This document shows, piece after piece, positions 51,637 through 62,100 of a DNA stretch of 64,000 nt. A program made the translations under genes and the position numbers. Source of the DNA: Hydrogenophaga palleronii NBRC 102513 (GTDB lineage Bacteria > Pseudomonadota > Gammaproteobacteria > Burkholderiales > Burkholderiaceae_C); assembly GCF_001571225.1 (NCBI RefSeq), contig NZ_BCTJ01000021.1:1-64000 (forward strand), given 5' to 3'. The stretch's first letter is position 1. Each line of letters begins with the position of its first letter. The notes below the pieces were generated by a model. The model was not told the origin of the DNA and ran no database searches. It worked only from the letters and a program-made list of their open reading frames with translations.

Positions 51637-53733
51637 TCAGTGCAAGGCGCGGTAGATCGTGTCGGCCAGCTCGGTCGAGATGCCTTCCACGGTGCTGAGG
51701 TCTTCCACGCTGGCCGAGGCCACACCGCGCACACCGCCGAAGCGCTGCAGCAGCCGCGCGCGCTTGCGCGGGCCGACGCCGGGGATGTCTTCCAGCTTGC
51801 TGCCGCCGGTGCGCACCTTGGCGCGCTGGGCGCGCATGCCGGTGATGGCGAAGCGGTGCGCCTCGTCGCGGATCTGCGCCACCAGCATCAGGGCGGCGGA
51901 GTCGTGGCCCAGGTAAACCTTATCGCGGCCGTCGGCGAACACCAGCTCCTCCAGGCCGACCTTGCGACCCTCGCCCTTCTCCACGCCAACGATGAGCGAG
52001 AGGTCGAGCCCGAGTTGCTGGAACACCTCGCGCGCCATGCTCACCTGGCCTTTGCCGCCGTCGACCAGCACCAGGTCGGGCATGCGCGGGCCGGCCACGG
52101 ATTCGACGCTGGGTTCGATGATGGCGGCGTCTTCGGCCAGGGCAGCGCCCTCGGCTTCGATGGTCACGGCCTCTTCTGCTTCCGCACCCGCCTCCAGGTC
52201 CACGTCCACGTTTGCCACCGCAGCGGCGGCAGCGCCCTGCTCCTCGCGCAAGGCCTCGGCAATGCGGCCGTAGCGGCGCAGCAGCACCTGGCGCATGGCA
52301 GCGTAGTCATCGCCCGGTGTGATGCCTTCGATCTTGTAGCGCCGGTACTGGCTGTTCTGCATCTTGTGCGCCTCGAACACCACGCAGGACGCCTGGGTCG
52401 ATTCGCCCGCCGTGTGCGAGATGTCGAAACACTCGATGCGCAAGGCCTCAAGCTGGTCGTCCGGCAACTGCAGGGCGTCGGCCAGCGCGCGCGTGCGCGC
52501 CTGCTGGCTGCCCTCTTCGGCCAGCAGGCGCGCCAGTGCGATGTCGGCGTTCTTCTGCGCCATCTCCAGCCAGATGCGGCGGTGTTCGCGCGGGTTGTGC
52601 ACCGCGGTCACCTTGGCACCCGTCTGTTCGCTCAAGGCCTCCAGCAAGGGCTTGCCGACCGCATGGCTGGTCACCAGCGTGTGCGGCATGGCCACGCCCA
52701 GGTAGTGCTGGGCGATGAACGCCTCCAGCACCTGCACCGCCACACGCTCGGCCGGGTCGGCGGGCTTGCGGCCGTCGCTGCTTTCTTCCGCCAGCGCGTT
52801 GTCGATCGCGGTCGCGTCGTCCACATGGGCCGGGAAATACGGCCGGTCGCCCAGGTGGCGGCCGCCGCGGATCATCGCAAGGTTGACGCAGGCACGCCCG
52901 CCGTGCACCTTGACCGCGAGCACGTCCACGTCCTTGTCGGACACCGTGTCCATCGCCTGCTGGTGCAGCACGCGCGAGAGCGCGCTCATCTGGTTGCGGA
53001 TCTCGGCCGCCTGCTCGAACTCCAGCTTCTCGGCATGCGCCAGCATGCGCTGCTCCAGCGTGTCGAGCACGGCCTGGGTTTCGCCGCGCAGGAAACGCTC
53101 GGCGTCGCGCACGTCCTGCGCATACACCTCGTGGTCGATCAGGTCCACACAAGGGCCGCTGCAGCGTTTGATCTGGTACAGCAGGCAGGGCCGCGTGCGG
53201 TTGGCGAACACCGTGTCTTCGCAGGTGCGCAGGCGAAACACCTTCTGCAGCAGCGTGATGGATTCCTTCACCGCCCAGGCGCTGGGGTACGGCCCGTAGT
53301 AACTGTGGCGGCGGTCGACCACGCCGCGGTAATAGACCATGCGCGGGAACGCGAGCGATGGCGCGGGCAGGCGCGCCGAGGGTTTGAAGACCTCGCGCGT
53401 GCCGGTGATCTTGAGGTAGGGGTAACTCTTGTCGTCGCGGAACAGGATGTTGAACTTGGGGTTCAACGTCTTGATGAGGTTGTTCTCCAGCAGCAAGGCC
53501 TCGGCCTCGGAGCGCACCACGGTGGTCTCCAGCCGCACGATCTTGCTCACCATGTGGCCGATGCGCGTGCCGTCGTGGTTCTTCTGGAAATAGCTCGACA
53601 CGCGCTTCTTCAGGTTGCGCGCCTTGCCCACGTAGAGCAGTTGGCCCTGGGCATCAAAGTAGCGGTACACGCCGGGCAAGCCCGGCAGGGCCGCGACTTC
53701 GCTCAGCAGTTGGTCGGAATGCGTGTCGGACAT
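51637..53733 (-). CDS. uvrC: excinuclease ABC subunit C with acidic insert
   Basis: Encodes 698 residues (typical about 600-640). The GIY-YIG 3'-incision domain is at the start ([20 protein letters not shown]). Then come the Cys-rich region, UVR motif ([22 protein letters not shown]), the RNase H-like 5'-incision domain ([19 protein letters not shown] ... [12 protein letters not shown]) and tandem HhH ([21 protein letters not shown]). Between the two parts of the nuclease domain, about residues 495-550, lies an Ala/Glu/Asp-rich insert ([15 protein letters not shown]...). The ATG at 53733 (MSDTHSDQ) is chosen because upstream sequence is not conserved-looking. It is divergent from earP. Confidence 0.94.
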   Translation of the reverse strand: MSDTHSDQLLSEVAALPGLPGVYRYFDAQGQLLYVGKARNLKKRVSSYFQKNHDGTRIGHMVSKIVRLETTVVRSEAEALLLENNLIKTLNPKFNILFRDDKSYPYLKITGTREVFKPSARLPAPSLAFPRMVYYRGVVDRRHSYYGPYPSAWAVKESITLLQKVFRLRTCEDTVFANRTRPCLLYQIKRCSGPCVDLIDHEVYAQDVRDAERFLRGETQAVLDTLEQRMLAHAEKLEFEQAAEIRNQMSALSRVLHQQAMDTVSDKDVDVLAVKVHGGRACVNLAMIRGGRHLGDRPYFPAHVDDATAIDNALAEESSDGRKPADPAERVAVQVLEAFIAQHYLGVAMPHTLVTSHAVGKPLLEALSEQTGAKVTAVHNPREHRRIWLEMAQKNADIALARLLAEEGSQQARTRALADALQLPDDQLEALRIECFDISHTAGESTQASCVVFEAHKMQNSQYRRYKIEGITPGDDYAAMRQVLLRRYGRIAEALREEQGAAAAAVANVDVDLEAGAEAEEAVTIEAEGAALAEDAAIIEPSVESVAGPRMPDLVLVDGGKGQVSMAREVFQQLGLDLSLIVGVEKGEGRKVGLEELVFADGRDKVYLGHDSAALMLVAQIRDEAHRFAITGMRAQRAKVRTGGSKLEDIPGVGPRKRARLLQRFGGVRGVASASVEDLSTVEGISTELADTIYRALH

Positions 53734-53791
53734 AGGCCGCCTATTGTGCGCGGGCTCGCAAGCCGCTGCAGGCCACCGGCTTGCCGCGACA

Positions 53792-54901
53792 ATGGCCGCC
53801 ATGCGCTGGGACATTTTCTGCAAGGTGATCGACAACTTCGGTGACGTGGGCGTCTGCTGGCGCCTGTCGGCCGAGCTCGCGCGGCGCGGCGAACAGGTGC
53901 GCCTGTGGCTGGACGACCCGCAGGCCCTGGCCTGGATGGCGCCCGGTGCGCTGGTGGGTGAGGCTCAGGGCATCGAGGTGCAACATTGGACCGAGCCGTT
54001 GACCGGCGTCGATCTCGCGAGCCTGCCCGCGGCCGATGTCTGGATCGAGGCCTTCGGCTGCGAGCCCCCGCCCGAATGCATTGCCGACCTCGCCACCCGC
54101 CTGGCCGTGGGTGCTCCGGCTCCGGTCTGGATCAACCTCGAATACCTCAGCGCCGAGTCGTACGTGGAGCGCTCGCACCGCCTGCCCTCGCCCATCATGA
54201 GCGGGCCGGTGCGTGGCCTGCTCAACAAGTGGTTCTTCTACCCCGGCTTCACCGAACGCACCGGCGGCCTGCTGCGCGAAGCCGGGCTGCTGCCACAGCA
54301 GGCGGCCTTTGATGCCACGGCCTGGCGCGCCGGCCTGGGCCTTAACCTGCGCGCAGATGCCCGCCTGGTGAGCCTGTTCTGCTACGAACCACCGGCCCTG
54401 CCCGCGCTGCTGCGCCAGGCCGGACAAGGCACCCGCGCCAGCGACTGGCTGGTGACGCCCGGGCGCGCCTGGCAGGCGGTGCAGGCCGCGCAGCAGGCCG
54501 ACGGCCCGCCCGGGCCGGCCTGCCGGGTGCACGCCCTGCCCTGGCTGCAGCAACAAGACTTCGACCACCTGCTCCAGGCCTGCGAGCTGAATTTCGTGCG
54601 CGGCGAGGACTCGCTGGTGCGTGCCCTCTGGGCCGGCCAGCCGCTGGTGTGGCACATCTACCCGCAGCACGACGATGCCCACCACGCCAAGCTCAACGCT
54701 TTTCTGGACTGGTTGCAGGCGCCGGTTTCGCTGCGCCACTTCCACCACGCGTGGAACGGCATGGGCGCGGTGGCAGCGGTCTGGCCCGACGAGACCACGC
54801 TGCAGGACTGGCACGCCTGCGTGCAGGCCGCGCGGCAGCGTCTGCTGGGGCAAGCCGATCTGGTGACGCAGCTGCTCAGGTTCGTGCGGGAAAAGCGATA
54901 A
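53792..54901 (+). CDS. earP: EF-P arginine rhamnosyltransferase EarP
   Basis: Encodes 369 residues (or 366 from the ATG at 53801, [17 protein letters not shown]). The family hallmarks are the N-terminal [12 protein letters not shown] with its catalytic Asp, the [23 protein letters not shown] motif and [13 protein letters not shown] near the C-terminus. It transfers rhamnose from dTDP-L-rhamnose to Arg32 of EF-P in the cytoplasm. It is 153 bp upstream of efp on the same strand, and that EF-P has Arg32. Which of the two ATG codons is used cannot be settled. Confidence 0.93.
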   Translation: MAAMRWDIFCKVIDNFGDVGVCWRLSAELARRGEQVRLWLDDPQALAWMAPGALVGEAQGIEVQHWTEPLTGVDLASLPAADVWIEAFGCEPPPECIADLATRLAVGAPAPVWINLEYLSAESYVERSHRLPSPIMSGPVRGLLNKWFFYPGFTERTGGLLREAGLLPQQAAFDATAWRAGLGLNLRADARLVSLFCYEPPALPALLRQAGQGTRASDWLVTPGRAWQAVQAAQQADGPPGPACRVHALPWLQQQDFDHLLQACELNFVRGEDSLVRALWAGQPLVWHIYPQHDDAHHAKLNAFLDWLQAPVSLRHFHHAWNGMGAVAAVWPDETTLQDWHACVQAARQRLLGQADLVTQLLRFVREKR

Positions 54902-55054
54902 AATCCGGGGCTTTGCGGAAATCCGGGCCTGCGCTGTGACCAGCCACCGCTTCCCGCAAGCTGTCTGCCTTGCCGCACAGATCGCAGCCATCAGCTCAGT
55001 GACCGGGGTGTCCAGCCCACGCCGGAAACTTGCGGCCCAACCGTTGGAACCCCT

Positions 55055-55609
55055 ATGAAAATCGCTCAAGAACTCCGCGCCGGCAACGTCATCATGCACG
55101 GCAAGGACCCGATGATCGTCCTGAAAACCGAATACAGCCGTGGTGGCCGTGGTGCTGCCACCGTGCGCCTGAAGCTCAAGGCCCTGCTGAACAACATGGC
55201 CACCGAGGTGGTCTGCAAGGCCGACGACAAGATGGACCAGATCATTCTGGACAAGAAGGAGTGCACCTACTCCTACTTCGCCGACCCGATGTACGTCTGC
55301 ATGGACGCCGACTACAACCAGTACGAAGTCGAAGCCGAAAACATGGGCGACGCACTGAACTACCTCGAAGACGGCATGACCGTCGAAGTGGTGTTCTACG
55401 ACGGCAAGGCGATCTCGGTCGAACTGCCGACCAGCGTCGAACGTGTCATCACCTGGACCGAACCCGCCGTCAAGGGCGACACGTCCGGCAAGGTGCTCAA
55501 GCCCGCCAAGATCGCCACCGGCTTCGAAGTCGCCGTGCCGCTGTTCGTGGCACAGGACGACAAGATCGAAATCGACACCCGCACCGGCGAGTACCGCAAG
55601 CGCGTCTGA
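55055..55609 (+). CDS. efp: elongation factor P (Arg32 type)
   Basis: Encodes 184 residues with three beta-barrel domains. The loop that is modified reads [13 protein letters not shown], and counting from Met1 its tip residue is Arg32, the target of EarP rhamnosylation (other EF-Ps carry Lys). It relieves ribosome stalling at polyproline. This fits a proteome full of proline-rich tracts, such as the TonB spacer and the BaeS-like loop in this window. A terminator follows 33 bp after the stop. Confidence 0.97.
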   Translation: MKIAQELRAGNVIMHGKDPMIVLKTEYSRGGRGAATVRLKLKALLNNMATEVVCKADDKMDQIILDKKECTYSYFADPMYVCMDADYNQYEVEAENMGDALNYLEDGMTVEVVFYDGKAISVELPTSVERVITWTEPAVKGDTSGKVLKPAKIATGFEVAVPLFVAQDDKIEIDTRTGEYRKRV

Positions 55610-55642
55610 GCGCGGACCGGCCTGACCGATCCCCCACCGACT

Positions 55643-55668
55643 GAAAAGGCTCCTGCGGGAGCCTTTTC
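55643..55668 (+). terminator. intrinsic terminator after efp
   Basis: Stem GAAAAGGCTCC / GGAGCCTTTTC with a short TGCG-type loop, followed by ACTTT. It ends the efp transcript 28 bp before the AEC gene. Confidence 0.88.
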
Positions 55669-55695
55669 ACTTTGCACCGCCCCTCAACCGCCCGC

Positions 55696-56574
55696 ATGGA
55701 CCTGATCTCCCGCATCGCCGACGTCATCCTCCCGGTGTTCCTGATCGTGGCCATCGGCTACGGCTACGCGCGCCGCCGCACGCTGGACATGACCACGTTC
55801 AACCGCATCGCGCTCGACGTGCTGGCGCCGGCGCTGGTGTACTCGGCGCTGGCCTCGCGCGATTTCGTGATCGGCCAGCACCTCACGCTGCTGCTGGGCG
55901 GCGCGGTCATCATCCTCGTCGGCGGCCTGCTGGCGTGGCCGCTGGCGCGCCTGTGCGGCGCGCAGCCGCGCACGCTGGTGCCGGTGGTGATGTTCAACAA
56001 CAGCGGCAACATGGGCCTGCCGCTGGCGCTGCTGGCCTTCGGCCCGGCGCACTTCGGCGCCGCCGTGGCGCTGTTCGCCATCTGCAACCTGCTGCACGTG
56101 TCGGTGGGCGCGCGCATCACCAGCCGGCTGGCGCGCACGCGCGACCTGCTTTTGAGCCCGGTGATGATCGGCACCGCGCTCGGTTTCCTCAGCGCCCTCA
56201 CCGGCCTGCGGCCGCCGGATGTGGCGCTGTCGGGCCTCAAGCTGCTGGGCGACGCGATGTTGCCCATGATGCTGTTCGCGCTCGGCGCGCGCCTGACGGC
56301 GCTGACGCGTTCGGGCCTGGCCATCGGCCTGCTGGGCGCGCTGGCGCGCCCGCTGATCGGCCTGGCAATCGCGCTGCCGCTGGCCGCGGCGCTGGACCTG
56401 CACGGCGCCGAACGTGGTCAGTTGCTGCTGTTTGCCGCGCTGCCACCGGCCGTGATGCAGTTCATGCTGGCCGACCGTTACCAACAGGAGCCCGACAAAG
56501 TCGGTGCCATGATCATGCTGGGCAATGCGCTGGCGGTGGTCTTCGTGCCGCTGGCACTGGCCATCGCGCTTTGA
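55696..56574 (+). CDS. AEC-family transporter (auxin efflux carrier-like)
   Basis: Encodes 292 residues with ten hydrophobic helices in two five-helix halves (ADVILPVFLIVAIGYGYARR; VPVVMFNNSGNMGLPLALLAF; LGDAMLPMMLFALGARLTAL). The NNSGNMGLPLAL motif is the family signature. Bacterial members transport malate, malonate or other organic anions; the substrate here is unknown. The ATG at 55696 (MDLISRIAD) is the natural start. It lies just after the efp terminator. Confidence 0.88.
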   Translation: MDLISRIADVILPVFLIVAIGYGYARRRTLDMTTFNRIALDVLAPALVYSALASRDFVIGQHLTLLLGGAVIILVGGLLAWPLARLCGAQPRTLVPVVMFNNSGNMGLPLALLAFGPAHFGAAVALFAICNLLHVSVGARITSRLARTRDLLLSPVMIGTALGFLSALTGLRPPDVALSGLKLLGDAMLPMMLFALGARLTALTRSGLAIGLLGALARPLIGLAIALPLAAALDLHGAERGQLLLFAALPPAVMQFMLADRYQQEPDKVGAMIMLGNALAVVFVPLALAIAL

Positions 56575-56620
56575 ACGGCATCCTGCGACGAATGCACATC
56601 ACACCTGGGGAATACACGAG

Positions 56621-57490
56621 ATGGAAGCCACACAAGACCTGAACGAACGCCGCCTGGCACACGCCTGGGCCGAACTGCAGAACCACGCCAACGAAGGCCT
56701 GCCGCTGCAGGCCGACGCCTACCGGCTGGCTTTTGCCGACCCCGAATTCCTGCTGCGGCGCGAAACGCGCGGCATCCGCTTCCAGCTCGAGATGCTCAAG
56801 CCCGACCTGGCGCAGCACGAGGCCGGCATCGAGAACACCGTCGTGGTGTACGGCAGCGCCCGCGTGCGCGAAGCCAGCGAGGCGCAGGAACAGCTGGTGC
56901 GCGCCGAGCGCAGCGGTGATGCGCGCGAGATCGCACGCGCCAAAGCCATGGTGCGCAACGCCCACTACTACGACAAGGCCCGCGCGTTCGCGCGCATCGT
57001 CGCCCGCTACAGCAGCCAGTGCGCCAAGGCCGAGCAGCTGTTCATCTGCACCGGCGGTGGCCCCGGCATCATGGAAGCGGCCAACCGCGGCGCGCACGAC
57101 GAAGGCGCCCCCACCGTGGGCCTCAACATCTCCCTCCCGCACGAACAGGCGGCCAACCCCTACGTGTCGCCGGAGCTGAGCTTCAAGTTCCACTACTTCG
57201 CGCTGCGCAAGATGCACTTCATGATGCGCGCCAAGGCCCTGCTGGCCTTCCCCGGCGGCTTCGGCACGCTCGACGAACTGTTCGAGGTGATCACGCTGGT
57301 GCAATGCAAGAAGGCCAAGCCGGTCCCCATCCTGCTGTTCGGATCGGACTACTGGAAACGCCTGCTCAACCTCGAGGTGCTGGTGGAAGAAGGCACGATC
57401 TCGCCGGAAGACCTGAACCTGTTCAAGTACGTGGACGATCCGCAGGATGCCTGGGAACACATCGTGCGCTTTTACGACTTGAAGGGCTGA
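56621..57490 (+). CDS. LOG-family nucleoside-5'-monophosphate phosphoribohydrolase-like protein
   Basis: Encodes 289 residues. The Rossmann-type LOG motifs are present: VVVYGSARV, TGGGPGIMEAANRGAHDEG and FPGGFGTLDELFEVITLVQ. The PGGFGTxxE and GGGxGIME pair define the family, which cleaves the N-glycosidic bond of nucleotide monophosphates (cytokinin-activating LOG, or PpnN-like). The first 90 residues are an extra helical domain, larger than in plant LOG. The ATG at 56621 (MEATQDLNE) is best. The preceding AEC gene ends 46 bp upstream. Confidence 0.88.
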   Translation: MEATQDLNERRLAHAWAELQNHANEGLPLQADAYRLAFADPEFLLRRETRGIRFQLEMLKPDLAQHEAGIENTVVVYGSARVREASEAQEQLVRAERSGDAREIARAKAMVRNAHYYDKARAFARIVARYSSQCAKAEQLFICTGGGPGIMEAANRGAHDEGAPTVGLNISLPHEQAANPYVSPELSFKFHYFALRKMHFMMRAKALLAFPGGFGTLDELFEVITLVQCKKAKPVPILLFGSDYWKRLLNLEVLVEEGTISPEDLNLFKYVDDPQDAWEHIVRFYDLKG

Positions 57491-57562
57491 AACAGAACAG
57501 CCGCCGCACACCGCTCATTGCGGCGTGGGGCGGCTGCCTGGAAGGGGCGCGCGTCGTCGGCT

Positions 57563-59179
57563 TCAGCGCGCCGGCTGTGCGGCCGTCTGGCCGGTCTTGG
57601 GCGGCACCGACAGGTCGGCATCGGTCACTGTCCAGCCACCCCCCAGCGCCTTGTACAACGCCACCTGGTTCTGCTGCAGCGCCAGACGGGACTGCGCCAG
57701 CGCCTGCTGGGTCGAGAACAGCGAGCGCTGCGCGTCCAGCACGTCGAGGAAGCTCGACACGCCGTTGCGGTAACGCAGGTCGGCAAGGCGGAAGCGGTCC
57801 GCCTCGGCCGTGGCCTGCACCTGTTGCGCACTCAGCTGCTCGCCCAGCGTGGCACTGCCGGCCAGCGCATCGGCCACTTCGCGGAACGCGGTCTGGATTG
57901 CCTTCTCGTATTGGGCGACCGCGATCTCGCGCCCGGCCCGCGCTGCGTCGAGGTTGGCGCGGTTGCGCCCGGCATCGAAGATCGGCAGCAGCGCCTGCGG
58001 CGCCAGCGTGAAGCCCCAGGAGCCGTCCTTGAACAGGCCTGAGAGGCTGCTGCTGGCGGTGCCGGCGCTGGCGGTGAGCGAGATGTTCGGGAAGAACGCG
58101 GCGCGCGCGGCACCGATGTTGGCGTTGGCCGCGATCAGCTGCTGCTCTGCCTGACGGATGTCGGCGCGGCGCGTCAGCAGATCGGACGGCAGGCCGGCCG
58201 GCACGTCGCGCAGGATGGCTGCCGCGGGCGGCGGTGCGGTGGGCACCACCACCTCGTTGGCCGACAGGCTTTGTTCCGGCATCGCCGGCCTGGTCGGCAG
58301 CAGTTCGGCCGGCGGCGCCTGGCCCACCAGCAGCGTGAGTGCGTTGATGTCCTGTGCCACCAGGCGGCGTTGCTGCGCCAGCGCGGCCTGCGCCGCGGCG
58401 GTGAGCGATTCGGCCTGGCGCAGGTCGAGCGCCGAGCTCGCGCCGTTGTCAAAACGCAGCTTGCTCAGGCGCAAGGAATCGTCGCGCGTGGCCACCGTGC
58501 GCTCGGTCAGCACCAGCAGCTCCTGGTTCGCCTGCAGGCTCAGCCAGGTGCTGGCCACCCCGGCCACCAGGCTGGTCTGCGCGGCCTTGCGGGCTTCGTC
58601 GCTGGCCAGGTACTGGGCCAGGGCCGCCTCCTTCAGCGCACCGAGGCGGCCGAAGAAATCGATCTCCCAGCTGCTCATCGCCAGGCCCACGCTGTAGGCG
58701 CTGCGGATGCCGCCGCTGCCATCGGGCTGGCGGTTGCCGGTGGCGGCCACGCCGAGCGAGGGGAACTGCGCGGCGCGGCTGATCTGGTACTGCGCGCGCA
58801 CCTGCTCGATGTTGAGCGTGGCCACGCGCAGGTCGCGGTTGTTGGCCAGCGAGAGCTCGACCAGCTGGCGCAGGCGCGCGTCGCCGATGAACTCGCGCCA
58901 GGCCAGGTCCGCACCGCTCTGGCTGCCGGTGGCCAGCGCAGGTTGCGGGCCGGGGAACTGTGCGTCCACCGGTGCGGCGGGGCGCTCGTAGGTCGGGATG
59001 AACGAGCAGGCCGACAGCACCGCCACCATCAACACGCTCAGGCCAAGGCCCAGAGCACGGGAGCGCTGAGGCGAGACATCCAGTGCAGCGGCGGGCCCGG
59101 CTTCGCCGGTCCGCTCGCTGCGCCCCCCTGGGGGGGTAACGCCGAAGGCGGCGCGGGGGGGATTCATAAAGTCAGACAT
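57563..59179 (-). CDS. OprM-type outer-membrane efflux channel with unusual N-terminus
   Basis: Encodes 538 residues from the ATG at 59179, which has AGGAGG nearby. The first 35 or so residues (MNPPRAAFGVTPPGGRSERT...) are hydrophilic and are encoded by a GC-rich palindromic repeat. The lipoprotein signal (LSVLMVAVLSAC) follows only then, near residue 50. The channel body is typical of the RND OMF/NodT family: YERPAAPVDAQFPG, ELSLANNRDLRVATLNIEQVR, LLTRRADIRQAEQQLIAANANIGAARAA, and LRYRNGVSSFLDVLDAQRSLF. It is the outer-membrane exit of the RND pump encoded just upstream, overlapping its stop by 8 bp. Confidence 0.9.
   Translation of the reverse strand: MSDFMNPPRAAFGVTPPGGRSERTGEAGPAAALDVSPQRSRALGLGLSVLMVAVLSACSFIPTYERPAAPVDAQFPGPQPALATGSQSGADLAWREFIGDARLRQLVELSLANNRDLRVATLNIEQVRAQYQISRAAQFPSLGVAATGNRQPDGSGGIRSAYSVGLAMSSWEIDFFGRLGALKEAALAQYLASDEARKAAQTSLVAGVASTWLSLQANQELLVLTERTVATRDDSLRLSKLRFDNGASSALDLRQAESLTAAAQAALAQQRRLVAQDINALTLLVGQAPPAELLPTRPAMPEQSLSANEVVVPTAPPPAAAILRDVPAGLPSDLLTRRADIRQAEQQLIAANANIGAARAAFFPNISLTASAGTASSSLSGLFKDGSWGFTLAPQALLPIFDAGRNRANLDAARAGREIAVAQYEKAIQTAFREVADALAGSATLGEQLSAQQVQATAEADRFRLADLRYRNGVSSFLDVLDAQRSLFSTQQALAQSRLALQQNQVALYKALGGGWTVTDADLSVPPKTGQTAAQPAR
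59085..59162. repeat. GC-rich palindromic repeat within OprM N-terminus
   Basis: A stretch including a C6-TGGG-G5-type palindrome (about 59123-59136), the GCCGAAGGCGGC motif (59141-59152) and a G7 run (59155-59161). This resembles the interspersed GC-rich intergenic repeats common in Comamonadaceae genomes. Here it lies inside the coding region of the outer-membrane channel and is translated as PPRAAFGVTPPGGRSERTGE. The resemblance to known repeats is from memory; copy number in the genome cannot be judged from this window. Confidence 0.45.
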
Positions 59180-62100
59180 CGATCTGTCCTCCTGGGCTTT
59201 GTTGGTGGTGCGCGGCCGCCTGCTCGGCGTCGCGCCGGTGCTGGCGCTCGCTGCCCTTGAACAGCGTGCGCACAACCACGAAGAAGATGGGCACGAAGAC
59301 CACCGCCAGCACGGTGCCGGTGACCATGCCGCCGATCACGCCGGTGCCGATCGCACGCTGGCTCGCCGAACCGGCGCCCGAGGCAATCGCCAGCGGCAGC
59401 ACGCCGAGCATGAAGGCCATCGAGGTCATGATGATGGGACGGAACCGGATGTGCGCCGCTTCCAGCGCCGCCGCGATCACGCTCTTGCCCTGGGCCTGCA
59501 GGTCTTTCGCGAACTCGATGATCAGGATCGCGTTCTTCGCCGACAGGCCGATGATGGTGATCAGCCCGACCTGGAAGTACACGTCGTTCGAGTAGTTCCG
59601 CAACAGCGTTGCCAGCAGCACACCGAGCACGCCCAGCGGCACCACCAGAATCACGGCGACCGGAATGGTCCAGCTTTCGTACAGGGCGGCCAGGCACAGG
59701 AACACCGCCAGGATGGCGAAGCCGTACAGCACCATGGCCTGCGAGCCGGCGAGCTTTTCTTCCCGCGTCTGGCCGGTCCACTCGTAGCCGATGCCTTGCG
59801 GCAGTTGCGCGGCGAGTTTTTCCATCTCGGCAATGGCGGCACCCGTGCTGGAGCCCGGCGCGGCGCTGCCGCTGATGCGCATGGACGGGTAACCGTTGTA
59901 GCGCACGGTCTGCATCGGGCCGGTGATCCACTGGGTGCTGGCAAATGCCGACAGCGGCACCGCCTGCCCCTTGGCGTTGACGACGTTCAGGCGCAGCAGG
60001 TCTTCGGGCTGCATGCGGGCCGCGGCTTCGGCCTGCACCACCACCCGTTGCAGGCGGCCGGCGTTCGGGAAGTCGTTCACATAGGCCGAACCCAGCGCGG
60101 TGCCGATGGCGGCGTTGATGGACTGGAAGCCCACACCCAATGCGTTGGCGCGGTCGCGGTCGATCTCGATCTGCAGCTGCGGCGCGTCTTCCAGGCCGTC
60201 CGGGCGCACCTGTGTCACCACCTTGCTCTTCGAGGCCATGCCCAGCAACTGGTTGCGCGCGTTCAGCAGCGCTTCACGGCCCAGGCCGGCGCGGTCCTGC
60301 AGACGGAAATCGAAGCCGGCCGAGGCGCCCAGCTCGGGAATCGGCGGCGGGCTGAGCGGGTAGATGAAGGCGTCGCGCACACCGGAGAGTGCACCGAAGG
60401 TGCGGCCTACCAGGGCTGCGGCGGAGTTGTTGGCGCCGGTGCGTTCGGCCCAGTCCTTCAAGGTCACGAAAGCCAAGGCGGCGTTCTGACCCTGACCGGA
60501 GAAGCTGAAGCCCAGCACGCCGACCATGCTTTCCACCTCGGGTTGTTCGAGGATGAAGCCTTCGACCTGTTTCATCACCTCAAGCGTGCGCTCCTGCGTC
60601 GCGCCCGGTGGCAGCTGCACGTTCACCAGGATCGTGCCCTGGTCTTCGTTGGGCAGGAACGAGGTCGGCAGGCGCGTGTAGACCACCGCCACCACGGCCA
60701 CGATGATGGCGTAGAGGATCAGCGTGCGGCCGGCGCGTGGCAACAGGGCGGCTACGCCGCTTTCGTAACGCTTGGCGGTGCGCGAGAAGCCGCGGTTGAA
60801 CCAGCCGAAGAAGCCCTTCTTCTCGTGATGGTGGCCAGCCTGCACAGGCTTGAGCAGCGTGGCGCAGAGCGCTGGCGTGAGCGACAGCGCCATGAAGGCC
60901 GAGAAGCCGATGGACACCGCCATCACCGCCGAGAACTGGCGGTAGATGTTGCCCACCGAACCGGCGAAGAAGGCCAGCGGCACGAACACCGAGATCAGCA
61001 CCACCGTCACGCCGATGATGGCGCCCGAGATCTGCGTCATCGCCTTGCGGGTCGCCTCCAGTGGTGGCAAGCCCTCCTCGCTCATGATGCGCTCGACGTT
61101 CTCCACCACCACGATGGCGTCGTCCACCACGATACCGATCACCAGCACCATGCCGAACATGGTCAGCACGTTGATCGAGAAGCCCATCGCCAGCAGCACG
61201 CCCAGCGTGCCCAGCAGGGCGATCGGCACCACGATGGTCGGGATGATCGTGTAGCGGATGTTCTGCAGGAACAGGAACATCACCAGGAACACCAGCAGCA
61301 TGGCCTCACCCAGGGTGACCGCCACCTGCTGGATGGAGATCTTCACGAAGCGCGAGCTGTCGTAAGGGATGGACCACTTCATGCCGGTCGGGAAGAAGTT
61401 CTCCAGCTCGTGCATCTTGGCGCGCACCGCCTCGGCCGTCGCCAGGGCATTGCCGCCGGGTGACAGCTGAACGCCGACCCCGACCGCAGGCTTGCCGCTC
61501 AGGCGCGCCGAGGTGGCGTAGGCCTGGCCGCCGAGCTCGATGCGGGCTACATCTTTCAGGCGCACGGTGGCGCCGTCGGTGCTGGCGCGCAGCACGATGT
61601 TGCCGAACTCTTCAACCGTGCTGAGCTGACCGTTCACCACCACGGTGGCGGCGATGCTCTGGCCCGCGATGTTGGGCAGGGCACCGATTTCACCGGCCGA
61701 GACCTGGGCGTTCTGCGCCTGGATGGCGCTGGTGACGTCGGCCGAGCTCAGATTGAAGCCGAGCAGCTTGGCCGGGTCGATCCAGATGCGCATGGCACGT
61801 TCGGAACCGAACAGCTGGGCCTGGCCGACACCGTGCAGGCGTTGCAGCTCGGGCACCACGCTGCGCGAGGCGTAGTCGCCCAGCGCCACCGGGTCGAGCG
61901 CGGGGTCGTCGCTGGACAGCATGGTGAACAGCAGGAAGTTGCTGTTCGACTTGTCCACCCGCACACCCTGCTGCGTCACCGCCGCCGGCAGGCGCGGCGT
62001 GGCGCGGGACAGGCGGTTCTGCACATCCACCTGGGCCAGCTCGGGGTTGGTGCCGGTCTCGAAGCTCAGCGTGATGCTGCCGGAGCCGTCGGCCTGCGCC

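Noticed and set aside
59199-61463. A 754-codon open frame on the plus strand opposite the RND permease
   Set aside because: Same reason: His/Arg/Gln-rich shadow of a strongly coding region, no motifs and no start context.
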